The notes under the pieces are model-generated. The model was not told where the DNA came from. It made no database searches and was given only the letters and a program-made list of their open reading frames with translations. Of a DNA stretch of 64,000 nucleotides, positions 40,272 to 50,220 are shown one piece after another. This DNA comes from Sphingobium sp. (GTDB taxonomy: Bacteria > Pseudomonadota > Alphaproteobacteria > Sphingomonadales > Sphingomonadaceae): positions 18,732-82,731 of the forward strand of contig JALCRK010000008.1 of NCBI GenBank assembly GCA_022652485.1. Direction: 5' to 3'. Position 1 is the stretch's first letter; the number at the start of each line of letters is the position of its first letter. The translations under genes were made by a program, and so were the position numbers.

Positions 40272-41732
40272 TTGCCGAATCGTAGTGCTCAAGGAAGCAA
40301 TATTCCATGCAAGGGGGCGTGCTTGGAATTTTGGGGAAACATTGCGGGCTTAGGGTCTGCGCTACAGTATGAATTTCTTCTGTTTGCACTTGCCGGTCTT
40401 CTGATCGGCGGGATAGATGACTTTTTCTTTGACGGAATTTTCCTTGCCCGAACGGCATGGCGGAAGATGTTCATCTATTCGCGACATGAACGGATGAACG
40501 GCGATAGCCTGCCGCCCTCCGCGCGGCCCGGCCCGATCGCGATCTTCATTCCCGCCTGGCACGAGGCCGCCGTGATCCGCCCCATGCTGGACACCTGCCT
40601 TGCGCGCTGGGGTAAGGGAAATTTCAGAATCTTCGTCGGAGTCTATCCCAATGATCCCGAAACGATCCGGGAGGCGAGCGCGGTGGCGGAGGCCGACGCA
40701 CGCGTCCGCGTCGTCATCCTCCCCCATGACGGCGGCACGACCAAGGCCGACTGCCTCAATCATATATGGCGCGCAATGACCCAGTTCGAGGCGATCCACG
40801 GGCGGCACTTCAAGGCCATCGTGCTGCACGACGCGGAAGATGTCGTCCACGCCGACGAAATCCGCCTGTTTGACGCGATGATTGACCGCTTCGACATGGT
40901 GCAGCTGCCAGTGATGCCGCTAATCTCGCCACGCTCGCGCTGGGTTGCGGGACATTATGCCGATGAATTTGCCGAGGCGCACGGCAAGCACCTCGCAATG
41001 CGCGAGGCAATCGGCGCGGCGGTGCCGTCCGCCGGGGTGGGCTGCGCGTTCGCGCGTGACATGATCGGCGCGATTGCTCGGGAGCGCGGTGGCGCGCCCT
41101 TCGACGCCGATTCCCTCACCGAGGATTATGAAATCGGCCTGCGCATCGCCGAGAGGAAAGGCCGCACCGCATTCGTCTCCATGCGCGACGCGTCCGGCCA
41201 GTTGATCTGCGTGCGCGAACATTTCCCCGAGACCCTGCACGATGCGGTGCGGCAGAAGGCGCGCTGGCTGGCGGGCATATCGCTCTCAGGCTGGGACCGA
41301 CTCGGCTGGGCGGGCTCATGGCGCGAACGCTGGATGCGGCTGCATGACCGGCGCACCAGCCTTTCGGCCCTGGTGCTGTTCGCCGCCTATTGCGCGACCA
41401 TCGGCTATGGTATTGCGCTGGTACTGGCACAATTGGGGCTGGAGCCCGTGCGTCCCATGCCGCACTGGCTGGAAACGGCGCTCCTCATCACCGCGTTCCT
41501 GATGCTGTGGCGGCTTATCTTCCGCGCCTACTGGACGACGAAATTTTACGGCTGGCGCGAGGGGATACGCGCCATCCCCCGTGTAATCGTCTGCAATCTG
41601 GTCGCGATGATCGCGGCGCGAAAGGCGATGACGAGCTATATCAAGCAACTGCGGAGCGGCCATGTTGTCTGGGAAAAGACCGCCCACCGCTTCCCCGGAA
41701 AGGCCGATCTGCATGACGGCACCCCGGCCTGA
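40272..41732 (+). CDS. Membrane GT2 glycosyltransferase, bacteriophage N4 adsorption protein B (NfrB)-like (start uncertain)
   Basis: AIFIPAWHEAAVIRPML, FRIFVGVYPND, IVLHDAEDVVHADEIRLFD, DSLTEDYEIGLRI, RQKARWLAGISLSGWDRLGW; C-terminal TM segments. Confidence 0.85.
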   Translation: MPNRSAQGSNIPCKGACLEFWGNIAGLGSALQYEFLLFALAGLLIGGIDDFFFDGIFLARTAWRKMFIYSRHERMNGDSLPPSARPGPIAIFIPAWHEAAVIRPMLDTCLARWGKGNFRIFVGVYPNDPETIREASAVAEADARVRVVILPHDGGTTKADCLNHIWRAMTQFEAIHGRHFKAIVLHDAEDVVHADEIRLFDAMIDRFDMVQLPVMPLISPRSRWVAGHYADEFAEAHGKHLAMREAIGAAVPSAGVGCAFARDMIGAIARERGGAPFDADSLTEDYEIGLRIAERKGRTAFVSMRDASGQLICVREHFPETLHDAVRQKARWLAGISLSGWDRLGWAGSWRERWMRLHDRRTSLSALVLFAAYCATIGYGIALVLAQLGLEPVRPMPHWLETALLITAFLMLWRLIFRAYWTTKFYGWREGIRAIPRVIVCNLVAMIAARKAMTSYIKQLRSGHVVWEKTAHRFPGKADLHDGTPA

Positions 41733-42798
41733 GCCCGCGCGACCCCGCAGAGGGCAGCCGCTGCGTTTCCTCGCGGTGGTGCTGGCGCTCTGGGCGAGCA
41801 GCCGTCTCGTGGTGGCGTCCGCGTGGCTCGAAAGCCCCAAGGCGGCAGCAATCGCCGCATCCTTGACAATCCAGAACCAGAAAATGCCCATCCCGCCACG
41901 TGCCTATGCCAATTCCGGCGCAGTGCTTCAAAATCCGTCCCGATGGGCCGCGCGGATCGAACAGGCGCCCATAGCACACACCCGTGCTCTCTGGGCGCCA
42001 CAGATCGATCGCGCGCCGGTGTTCCACCGCGAGACAAGGCAGACCGCGCTCGCAGTCGCCCAAGCTCCTGACGCTGCCGCACTCGCAGACGCCGCGCCGG
42101 CTCTTGCCGCCCCCGCCTCCCTCCCCGCACCCGGTGCCGCCCCTCCCCGCGCACGACGCTGGAGCGGGAGCGCGTGGCTGTTCTGGCGCGAAAATGGCGG
42201 CGGCGCGGCGCTGAGCCAAGGCCAACTCGGCGGGCCTCAGGCCGGGCTTCGGATTGAACGCCGTCTTTTGGCGATCGGCGCGAAAGCCATGCCCGTGCTG
42301 TTCTACGGACGTGCCACCGCTGCGCTCAAGACGCCGCATCAAGGCGAGGCCGCGCTCGGGGTCGCCCTGAGACCTGCCTCGGGCCGAATGCCGCTCACCA
42401 TCGGCATCGAACGGCGGTTCGCGCTCGATCGCACGGGCCGCAACGCCTTCGCGCTGCTGATGGCGAGCGGCCTCAACCCAACCCGCATCCGCGGACCGCT
42501 GATGGCGGAAGGCTATGCCCAGGCTGGAATGGTCGGCCTTTCACGACGGGACATGTTCGCCGACGGGCGCATTGCACTGTCCGTTCCTCTCGACAAGGCG
42601 GCACGGACCCGCGGGGGAATGAGCCTATCCGGGGGCGCGCAGCCCGGCGTTGCCCGACTCGACATCGGCCCGATGGTCGAGGCGCGGATGCCTATAGGTC
42701 CGCTCCAGACGCGCCTGGTGATGGAATGGCGTCAACGCGTGGCCGGGCGCGCGCGACCCGGCTCCGGCGTTTCGGTCACGCTAGCCAGCGATTTCTGA
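41713..42798 (+). CDS. Putative outer-membrane beta-barrel partner (NfrA C-terminal domain-like)
   Basis: Overlaps the NfrB-like gene; N-terminal TM/signal, Ala/Pro-rich linker, amphipathic C-terminal region ending ..GVSVTLASDF. Confidence 0.6.
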   Translation: MTAPRPEPARPRRGQPLRFLAVVLALWASSRLVVASAWLESPKAAAIAASLTIQNQKMPIPPRAYANSGAVLQNPSRWAARIEQAPIAHTRALWAPQIDRAPVFHRETRQTALAVAQAPDAAALADAAPALAAPASLPAPGAAPPRARRWSGSAWLFWRENGGGAALSQGQLGGPQAGLRIERRLLAIGAKAMPVLFYGRATAALKTPHQGEAALGVALRPASGRMPLTIGIERRFALDRTGRNAFALLMASGLNPTRIRGPLMAEGYAQAGMVGLSRRDMFADGRIALSVPLDKAARTRGGMSLSGGAQPGVARLDIGPMVEARMPIGPLQTRLVMEWRQRVAGRARPGSGVSVTLASDF

Positions 42799-42851
42799 AA
42801 CCGCGCGGGAAACGGGTTCCGTTACCTGCGATTTCCGGTAAATGCTAAGGC

Positions 42852-43766
42852 ATGGATCTTTACCTGCCCATTGCCAATCTGCCAGTGAACATGCTGGTAA
42901 TCATCGGCCTGGGCGGGATTGTGGGCCTGCTCTCCGGCATGTTCGGCGTCGGCGGGGGGTTTTTGACCACGCCGCTGTTGATTTTCTATGGCATTCCACC
43001 CACCGTGGCCGCGGCTTCGGCGACAACGCAGGTGACCGGCGCCAGCGTCTCGGGTGTGTTCGCGCATCTTTCGCGCGGCACGGTCGATCTGCGCATGGGC
43101 ACGGTGCTGGTCGTGGGCGGAGTGCTGGGCGCGGTCCTTGGCGCGGGCCTGCTCGATCTGCTCGAAGCGATCGGCCAGACCGATACCGTGATTGGCCTGC
43201 TTTATGTGATATTGCTCGGATCGATCGGTGGGCTGATGGCCTGGGAGTCGGTGCAGTCACTGGTGCGCCGCAAGCGCGGCGTTGCGGCACCAGCGAGCAA
43301 GCGGCGACATCATCCGCTGGTCGCGGCGTTACCGATGCGCTGGCGCTTCTACAAGTCTGGCCTCTATATTTCCCCGCTCGCGCCGCTGTTGCTTGGTGTG
43401 CTCACCGGCATCCTGACGATGCTGCTCGGCGTGGGCGGTGGGTTCATCATGGTCCCCGCGATGATCTACCTCCTCGGCATGTCGACGCAAGTGGTGGTCG
43501 GCACTTCGCTGTTCCAGATCCTGTTCGTGACAATGGCCTCGACACTGGTCCACAGCCTCACCACCAAGGCGGTCGATCTGGTGCTCGCGATCCTGCTGCT
43601 GATCGGCAGCGTGACCGGGGCTCAGCTCGGCACTCGCATATCCCGCAAGGCTCGCCCAGAATATCTGCGCATGATCCTAGCCTTCATCGTGCTCGTGGTG
43701 GCGATCCGCATGGCGCTGGGGCTGGGCTGGCGCCCGGATGAAATCTACACGATCGAGGCGGGATGA
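42852..43766 (+). CDS. TauE/SafE (TSUP) family sulfite/anion exporter
   Basis: IIGLGGIVGLLSGMFGVGGGFLTTPLLIFYGIPPTVAAASATTQ; second repeat GILTMLLGVGGGFIMVPAMIYLLGMSTQVVVGTSLFQI. Confidence 0.93.
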   Translation: MDLYLPIANLPVNMLVIIGLGGIVGLLSGMFGVGGGFLTTPLLIFYGIPPTVAAASATTQVTGASVSGVFAHLSRGTVDLRMGTVLVVGGVLGAVLGAGLLDLLEAIGQTDTVIGLLYVILLGSIGGLMAWESVQSLVRRKRGVAAPASKRRHHPLVAALPMRWRFYKSGLYISPLAPLLLGVLTGILTMLLGVGGGFIMVPAMIYLLGMSTQVVVGTSLFQILFVTMASTLVHSLTTKAVDLVLAILLLIGSVTGAQLGTRISRKARPEYLRMILAFIVLVVAIRMALGLGWRPDEIYTIEAG

Positions 43767-44539
43767 TGCAGCCCGGCAGGCGCCTCTCCCTTCTGCTCAT
43801 CCTGCCGCTGCTGGGCCTCGCGCTCGGTGGCGCGAGCACGCCGCTGCTGGTGCCGGACGTGTCGCAGCGCCAGATCGACATTCAATACAGCTTCAAGGGC
43901 GCGGAGCTGCTGCTGTTCGGGGCGATCATCTACCCCGGCGGCCGCCCTCCGAACACCCGGACCGACGTCGTCGTCGTGCTGAAAGGTCCGGAACAGCAGA
44001 TCCGTATGCGCGAAAAACGGAAGATCGCCGGCATCTGGGTTAATGCCGACAGCCTGCAATTCCAGTCCGCCCCCAGCTTTTACGCGCTTGCGAGTTCGCG
44101 CCCGATCAAGGACATCGCCGACGATCGCACCGCCGCGATCTACGAACTGGGCATCGACAATATCCAGCTTTCGCCCACATCCTTCACCGACAGCGCAGAG
44201 ATCAGCCGGTTCGAAAACGGCCTTGTCGACCTGCAAAAGCGCAAGGGCCTGTTCGTGCAGGCGCCGGGTACGGTCGAGATCACAGATGGCGTCCTTTATC
44301 GCGCCCATCTGCCGCTCTCCGCGCGCGCCGTGGTGGGCAACTACACCGCGGAAACCTTCCTGATCCAGAATGGCCGCGTCGTCGCGGCCGCCGTACGCGA
44401 CATCGATGTGCGCAAATCGGGGCTGGAGCGGTTCGTCGCCAACGCGGCACAGGACTGGTCGCTGCTGTACGGGTTGGCCGCGATGGCGGTCGCGGTGCTG
44501 ATGGGCATCCTCGCGGGCTGGATCGGCCGGAGATTGTAA
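43763..44539 (+). CDS. TIGR02186-like predicted transmembrane protein, coupled to TauE/SafE
   Basis: Four-base overlap with TSUP gene; ELLLFGAIIYPGGRPPNTRTDVVVVLKGPEQQIRMREKRKIAGIWVNADS; C-terminal TM segment. Confidence 0.8.
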   Translation: MMQPGRRLSLLLILPLLGLALGGASTPLLVPDVSQRQIDIQYSFKGAELLLFGAIIYPGGRPPNTRTDVVVVLKGPEQQIRMREKRKIAGIWVNADSLQFQSAPSFYALASSRPIKDIADDRTAAIYELGIDNIQLSPTSFTDSAEISRFENGLVDLQKRKGLFVQAPGTVEITDGVLYRAHLPLSARAVVGNYTAETFLIQNGRVVAAAVRDIDVRKSGLERFVANAAQDWSLLYGLAAMAVAVLMGILAGWIGRRL

Positions 44540-44656
44540 ATCCATCGCGCCCGAATATTTCCGCCGATATTTCGCGTCGTCTAAAACTCTTCTTTACCTT
44601 GTTTCTCTATTTCGGTGGAGCCGCATCGTGCGGAGCAGTGGGCGCAGGATATTCTT

Positions 44657-46336
44657 ATGAACGACATGACGGGCACTTTTTCGCTGGCATCGCAGCTTCG
44701 CGCCGCGAAGGCCGAGGCTCCCGGCCAAGTGCCCCAGCAGGTAGACGAGATCGGCTTCGTCTTTCAGATCTCCGGGAGCAGCTCGCAGATATTGATCGAT
44801 CTGAAAAGCATAGAGACCCTCGGCGAGCACCCCGATCCCTGCATCGCGATGACCGGCCAGGTCGGCAGCCAGGTGAAGATGCGGCTGGGCAGCATGTGGA
44901 TCATCGCCAATATCCGCTCCATGGTGCTCGATCGCCGCGATCCTTCCCGGGTGGTCGCGGATATCGACTTTCTGGGCGAGGGCAACGAACAATTCGGCAC
45001 CGGCCGCATTGCCAACTTCCGCCGCGGCGTGACCCGCTATCCCACACCCGGAACCGAAATCTACCCGGTATCAAGCGCCGACATGGACCAGATCTACGCC
45101 GCCAGCGACATGCCGCACGTGCAGATCGGGACGGTCTATCCCACCACCCACACCCGCGCCGCCCTCTATGTCGACGCGCTGCTCGGCAAGCACTTCGCGC
45201 TGCTGGGATCGACCGGCACCGGCAAATCGACCTCGGCGGCGCTCATCCTGCACCGTATCTGCGATCAGTCGCCCAAGGGCCACATCGTCATGATCGACCC
45301 GCATGGCGAATATTCCGCCGCCTTCGCCGACAACGGCGCGCTGTTTGACGCATCCAACCTCGCTCTGCCCTACTGGCTGATGAATTTCGAGGAGCATTGC
45401 GAGGTGTTCATCACCTCAACCGGGTCGGACCGCAATATCGACAGCGAAATCCTGGCCAAGTGCCTGCTCGCCGCCCGCGCCAAGAACCGAGCCGCGGAAG
45501 GGATGGCGCGCCTCACGGTCGACTCGCCGGTCCCGTATCTGCTCTCGGATCTCACCACGATCCTTTCCAACGAGATGGGCAAGCTCGACAAGGGCACCAC
45601 CTCGCTGCCCTATATGCGCGTCAAGGGCAGGATCGACGAAATCAAGGCCGATCCACGTTACAGCTTCATGTTCTCCGGAATGCTGGTGGCGGACACAATG
45701 CAGGATTTCATCGCCAAGCTGTTCCGCCTGCCCGCGAACGGCAAGCCGATCTCGATCGTCGATACCTCGGCGATGCCGTCAGAAATCACCTCGGTGGTGG
45801 TCTCCGTGCTTTCGCGCCTCGTCTTCGATTATGCGATCTGGGCACGCAACGAACCGAAGCGCCCGATCCTGCTCGTTTGCGAGGAGGCGCACCGCTATAT
45901 CCCCAACACCACCACCGGCGCGGGCCAGTCCGTCCGCAAGATCCTAGAGCGGATCGCCAAGGAAGGCCGCAAATATGGCGTATCGCTGGGCCTCATCACC
46001 CAGCGTCCGTCCGACCTCGCCGAGGGCGTGCTGTCGCAATGCGGCACCATCCTCTCGATGCGCCTCAACAACGACCGCGACCAGGCGTTCGTGAAGGCTG
46101 CGATGCCGGAAGGCGCGCGCGGCTTCCTCGATTCCATCCCCGCGCTCAGGAACCGGGAGTGCATCATATGCGGCGAGGGTGTTGCCATTCCCATCCGCGT
46201 GTCGCTCGATGATCTGGAGGAACGGCGCCGTCCGGCCTCCGCCGACCCGAGCTTCTCCGAACTGTGGAAACAGTGCGGCGGCGAAGACGATATTCTTGGC
46301 CGCACCATCACGCGCTGGCGCAACCAGGGGCGCTGA
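44657..46336 (+). CDS. HerA-like (DUF87) hexameric ATPase
   Basis: HFALLGSTGTGKSTSAALILHRIC, HIVMIDPHGEYSAAF, PILLVCEEAHRYIP, SLGLITQRPSDLAEGVLSQCGTILSMRLNNDRD. Confidence 0.9.
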   Translation: MNDMTGTFSLASQLRAAKAEAPGQVPQQVDEIGFVFQISGSSSQILIDLKSIETLGEHPDPCIAMTGQVGSQVKMRLGSMWIIANIRSMVLDRRDPSRVVADIDFLGEGNEQFGTGRIANFRRGVTRYPTPGTEIYPVSSADMDQIYAASDMPHVQIGTVYPTTHTRAALYVDALLGKHFALLGSTGTGKSTSAALILHRICDQSPKGHIVMIDPHGEYSAAFADNGALFDASNLALPYWLMNFEEHCEVFITSTGSDRNIDSEILAKCLLAARAKNRAAEGMARLTVDSPVPYLLSDLTTILSNEMGKLDKGTTSLPYMRVKGRIDEIKADPRYSFMFSGMLVADTMQDFIAKLFRLPANGKPISIVDTSAMPSEITSVVVSVLSRLVFDYAIWARNEPKRPILLVCEEAHRYIPNTTTGAGQSVRKILERIAKEGRKYGVSLGLITQRPSDLAEGVLSQCGTILSMRLNNDRDQAFVKAAMPEGARGFLDSIPALRNRECIICGEGVAIPIRVSLDDLEERRRPASADPSFSELWKQCGGEDDILGRTITRWRNQGR

Positions 46337-46387
46337 CAGCCGCAAACCGGTGGTCATTGGCGCGGCGCTTTGATAAACCCCGCGCCC

Positions 46388-46822
46388 ATGACGAAATATC
46401 TCCACACCATGATCCGCGTTACAGACCCGGACGCGACGATCCGCTTTTTCGAGCTGATCGGCCTGAACGAGGTGCGCCGCATCGACAACGACAAAGGCCG
46501 CTTCACCCTGATCTTCCTCGCGGCGCCGGGCGACGAGGAGGCGCAGGTGGAGCTGACCTACAACTGGCCGCCTGAGGGCGGCACGGCGGAGACATATTCC
46601 AGCGGGCGCAATTTCGGCCATCTCGCCTATCGCGTGGATAATATATACGACACCTGCCAGCGGCTGACGCAAGCGGGCGTGACCATTAACCGCCCGCCGC
46701 GTGACGGACATATGGCGTTCGTGCGTACGCCGGACGGCATCTCGATCGAGCTGTTACAGGGGGGAGGCGCGCTGCCGCCACAGGAGCCCTGGGCTTCCAT
46801 GCCCAACACGGGAGAATGGTGA
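46388..46822 (+). CDS. gloA: Lactoylglutathione lyase (glyoxalase I)
   Basis: HTMIRVTDPDATIRFFELIGLNEVRR, FGHLAYRVDNIYDTC, FVRTPDGISIELLQ. Confidence 0.93.
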   Translation: MTKYLHTMIRVTDPDATIRFFELIGLNEVRRIDNDKGRFTLIFLAAPGDEEAQVELTYNWPPEGGTAETYSSGRNFGHLAYRVDNIYDTCQRLTQAGVTINRPPRDGHMAFVRTPDGISIELLQGGGALPPQEPWASMPNTGEW

Positions 46823-47544
46823 TGATCGAAGTGGTGGGCGTGCCGGTGCTCAGCGATAATTATGTCTGGCTGATGCACGAGGTGGTGACGGGCGACACGG
46901 TGGTGATCGATCCCGCAGTCGCTGCCCCTGTTCTGGAGGCTGCCGAGCAGCGTGGCTGGACCATCAGCCAGATATGGAACACGCACTGGCATCCCGATCA
47001 TGTCGGCGGCAATGCGGAGATCAAGGCCGCGACCGGGTGCCGCGTCACCGGCCCGGCGGCGGAAGCGGGCAAGATCGATACGCTCGATGTGCGGGTGAAA
47101 GGCAACGACATCGCCACCATCGGCGGCCTGCGCGCCGAGGTGTGGGATGTGCCGGCGCATACGGCGGGCCATATCGCCTATCATCTTCCCAGCGCGGGCA
47201 TCATCTTCGTCGGCGATACGCTGTTCGCGATGGGATGCGGGCGGCTGTTCGAGGGCACGGCGGCGCAGATGTACGACAATATGCTGCGATTCGCGGCGCT
47301 GGATGACGCGACAAAGGTCTATTGCGCGCACGAATATACCCTCTCCAACGCCAAATTCGCGGCGGCAATGGAGCCGGACAATGCCGACATAGCGGCGCGC
47401 CTGGCGGAAGTCAGCGCAATGCGTGAACGCGGCGAACCGACCGTGCCGACCACGATCCGACAGGAGCGGGCGACCAACCCCTTCATGCGCGCGGGGACTG
47501 TGGAGGAGCTGGCACGGCTAAGGACCGCGAAGGATAATTTCTGA
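46822..47544 (+). CDS. gloB: Hydroxyacylglutathione hydrolase (glyoxalase II)
   Basis: NTHWHPDHVGGNAEIK (THxHxDH), HTAGHIAYH, VGDTLFAMGCGRLFEG, AHEYTLSNAKFA. Confidence 0.95.
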   Translation: MIEVVGVPVLSDNYVWLMHEVVTGDTVVIDPAVAAPVLEAAEQRGWTISQIWNTHWHPDHVGGNAEIKAATGCRVTGPAAEAGKIDTLDVRVKGNDIATIGGLRAEVWDVPAHTAGHIAYHLPSAGIIFVGDTLFAMGCGRLFEGTAAQMYDNMLRFAALDDATKVYCAHEYTLSNAKFAAAMEPDNADIAARLAEVSAMRERGEPTVPTTIRQERATNPFMRAGTVEELARLRTAKDNF

Positions 47545-47547
47545 AGG

Positions 47548-47979
47548 CTATTGATTCAGGCGGAGCAGATGCGAGGTGCAGAGCGCGCAATCGCTGCTAC
47601 CGAAGCCGGGGATCGGTGCCTGAAACGCTCCTGAGTCCATCAACCGGCTGATGATCGCACATTCCCTGCCACGCTCAAGTGCAAGCGCGCTGAGCCTATC
47701 CGCCGCGACCGTCAACGCATCAATGTGCCAGTGCGGGCGCTTCTCCGCGCGGAAATGCCGCCGCAACCGTGCGCGCAGACCGCCCGGGCCATAGGCGCTT
47801 CCGGCATAGATGTAAGCTCCCGGAGTCAATTGGTGCACCGCCCCCTTGTGCGTGAAGGCCAGCGGCCTACAGAAGGTCAGGATCAGCGCATAGGCTCCGG
47901 GCGCGGAGATCGCGTCGTCCGCTGTCTCGCGCTCGACCCGTATTGCGCCATCCAGCAGCGCCTGTAGCGCTGTCAGCAA
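47548..47979 (-). CDS. GIY-YIG nuclease-like (DUF123) protein
   Basis: GAYALILTF...GAYIYAGSAYGPGGLRARLRRHFR..PHWHIDALT. Confidence 0.8.
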   Translation of the reverse strand: MLTALQALLDGAIRVERETADDAISAPGAYALILTFCRPLAFTHKGAVHQLTPGAYIYAGSAYGPGGLRARLRRHFRAEKRPHWHIDALTVAADRLSALALERGRECAIISRLMDSGAFQAPIPGFGSSDCALCTSHLLRLNQ

Positions 47980-47982
47980 GCG

Positions 47983-50076
47983 CTAGACCCGATCCGCCTG
48001 CGCCACGAAATCCAGCGCGCGCAGGGCGGAGAGGATGCGCATCAGGTGCTGCGCATCGGCCACTTCGAGATCGATGATGTCCGTGTGGAACGGCCCTTCG
48101 CGGTTCACCAGTTGCAGGTTGAGGATGTTCGCCTTGTTGACGCCGAAGATATTGGCGACGGCGGCCAGTGCACCGGGCTGGTTCTTGACGATCACCTGAA
48201 GCCGCGCCGTGCCGCCTTTGGATTTGGTGTCCCACGCGAGGTCCACCCAGTCCGCGTCCTGCCCGCTTTCCAACGCCAGACAATCGATGGTGTGCACCTC
48301 AATCGGTTCGCCGGTCTGGCGGATGCCCACAATACGGTCGCCCGGCACCGGGTGGCAGCATTCGCCGAGCTTGTAGGCGATGCCCGGCGTCAGGCCGCGG
48401 ATCGAGACCGGCTTGTGCTGGCCGTGCGGATCGACGCCTTCGCTCTCGGTCGAACCGGGGATCAGCGCCTCCATCACCTCGCCATCGGTGACGCGGTGGG
48501 TGGCAATGGCGATCATCAGCGCGGCCTTGTCCTCCAGCTTGAGGCGCTTGAGGGCCGCCTTCACGGCCTTGTCACCGATCTCGACCGGCAGGCGGGACAC
48601 GATGTCCTCGTAGAGCTTTTCGCCGAGCGCGATGGTTTCGTCGCGCTGCTTGTGGCGGATATAGCGGCGGATCGCGGCGCGCGCCTTGGCGGTGATCGCA
48701 AAGGTGAGCCAGCCGGGCTGTGGCTCCTGCCCCCCGCTTTTCAGGATTTCGACCTGATCGCCATTCTCGAGCACGGTGCGCAGCGGCACCACGCGGCCAT
48801 TCACCTTGGCGCCCACGGTCTGGTCGCCCAGATCAGTGTGGATCGCATAGGCGAAGTCGACCGGCGTCGCGCCCTTGGGCAGCTGGTGCAGCTCGCCCTT
48901 GGGGGTAAAGGCGAAGATACGGTCCTGATACATTGCAAGCCGCGTGTTCTCGAGCAATTCTTCCGCGTCGTGGCTCTGGTCGAGGATTTCGATGAGGTCG
49001 CGCAACCAGCCCGCCTGCCCGTCCGGCGTCGCGCTGCCGCTGCGCTTGTAGGCCCAGTGCGCGGCGAGGCCGAACTCGTTCTCGCGGTGCATCTCGGTGC
49101 TGCGGATCTGGATCTCGATGCGCGCATTCTCGCCGTGGATCACCGTGGTATGGAGCGAGCGATAGCCATTGCGCTTGGGCGTGGAGATATAATCCTTGAA
49201 GCGGCCCGGCACCATTTTGTAGCGGCCGTGAATGATGCCGAGCGCGCGGTAACAATCGTCCGTGCTCGCGGTGATGACGCGGAACGCCATGACGTCAGTC
49301 AGCTGTTCGAAGCTGATGTGCCGCTCCTGCATCTTGCGCCAGATCGAATAGGGATGCTTCTCTCGCCCCGAAACCATGACCTTGAGCCCGGCGCTACCCA
49401 GCAGGAGCTGAAGGCCGGACGCAATCCGCGCTACCTTATCGCCGCCGCCCTCGGTCAGCTGGGCAAGGCGGCGCGTGATGCTGTCATAGGCCTCCGGTTC
49501 GATTTCCCGGAAGGCGAGAAGCTGCATCTCGCGCATGAAGTCATACATGCCGATGCGCTCGGCCAAGGGCGCGTATATCTCCATCGTTTCGCGGGCAATG
49601 CGGCGGCGCTTGTCCGGGTTGGCGATGAAATGCAGCGTGCGCATGTTGTGCAGCCGGTCGGCGAGCTTGACCAGCAGCACGCGAATGTCATCCGACATGG
49701 CGAGCAGGAACTTGCGCAGATTTTCGGCCGCACGCTCGTTCTCGGACTGCGCCTCGATCTTGGAGAGCTTGGTGACGCCATCGACGAGCCGCGCAATCTC
49801 CTCACCGAACAGTTGCTCGACCTCTTCATAAGTAACGAGCGTGTCTTCAATCGTGTCGTGCAGCAGTGCGGTGACGATAGTCTTGTCGTCCATGTAGAAA
49901 TCGGTGAGGATGCCCGCCACCTCGATCGGGTGGCTGAAATAGGGGTCGCCGCTGGCGCGCTTCTGGCTGCCATGCTTCTGCACCGAAAACACATAGGCGC
50001 GGTTGATCATCGCCTCATCCGCATCGGGATCGTAGCGTTTCACTTTCTCGACAAGTTCATACTGACGTAACATCAA
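47983..50076 (-). CDS. rsh: Bifunctional (p)ppGpp synthetase/hydrolase (RelA/SpoT)
   Basis: HD domain (ALLHDTIEDT), synthetase motif (TPKRNGYRSLHTTVI), TGS (FAFTPKGELHQLPKGATPVDFAYAIHTDLG), ACT. Confidence 0.97.
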   Translation of the reverse strand: MMLRQYELVEKVKRYDPDADEAMINRAYVFSVQKHGSQKRASGDPYFSHPIEVAGILTDFYMDDKTIVTALLHDTIEDTLVTYEEVEQLFGEEIARLVDGVTKLSKIEAQSENERAAENLRKFLLAMSDDIRVLLVKLADRLHNMRTLHFIANPDKRRRIARETMEIYAPLAERIGMYDFMREMQLLAFREIEPEAYDSITRRLAQLTEGGGDKVARIASGLQLLLGSAGLKVMVSGREKHPYSIWRKMQERHISFEQLTDVMAFRVITASTDDCYRALGIIHGRYKMVPGRFKDYISTPKRNGYRSLHTTVIHGENARIEIQIRSTEMHRENEFGLAAHWAYKRSGSATPDGQAGWLRDLIEILDQSHDAEELLENTRLAMYQDRIFAFTPKGELHQLPKGATPVDFAYAIHTDLGDQTVGAKVNGRVVPLRTVLENGDQVEILKSGGQEPQPGWLTFAITAKARAAIRRYIRHKQRDETIALGEKLYEDIVSRLPVEIGDKAVKAALKRLKLEDKAALMIAIATHRVTDGEVMEALIPGSTESEGVDPHGQHKPVSIRGLTPGIAYKLGECCHPVPGDRIVGIRQTGEPIEVHTIDCLALESGQDADWVDLAWDTKSKGGTARLQVIVKNQPGALAAVANIFGVNKANILNLQLVNREGPFHTDIIDLEVADAQHLMRILSALRALDFVAQADRV

Positions 50077-50220
50077 CAGAACGATGCGGCCTCAGCCTGT
50101 TGTGACGCAACAAAAAAATCGGGCAAATGCGAAGATATGGCGTCGACATGGCCTTTGGCCGCCGCGCAAAGCGTCGAAACGGGTTCGCAACCGCGATTTT
50201 AGCGGTTATGACCAGTGCCA

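Noticed and set aside
44657-47979. HerA-like ATPase plus GIY-YIG nuclease as a possible defence system
   Set aside because: Opposite strands and separated by gloA/gloB; the nuclease resembles a stand-alone DUF123 protein, so no operon support
48046-50070. 674-aa ORF antisense to rsh
   Set aside because: Shadow ORF of a highly conserved RelA/SpoT gene
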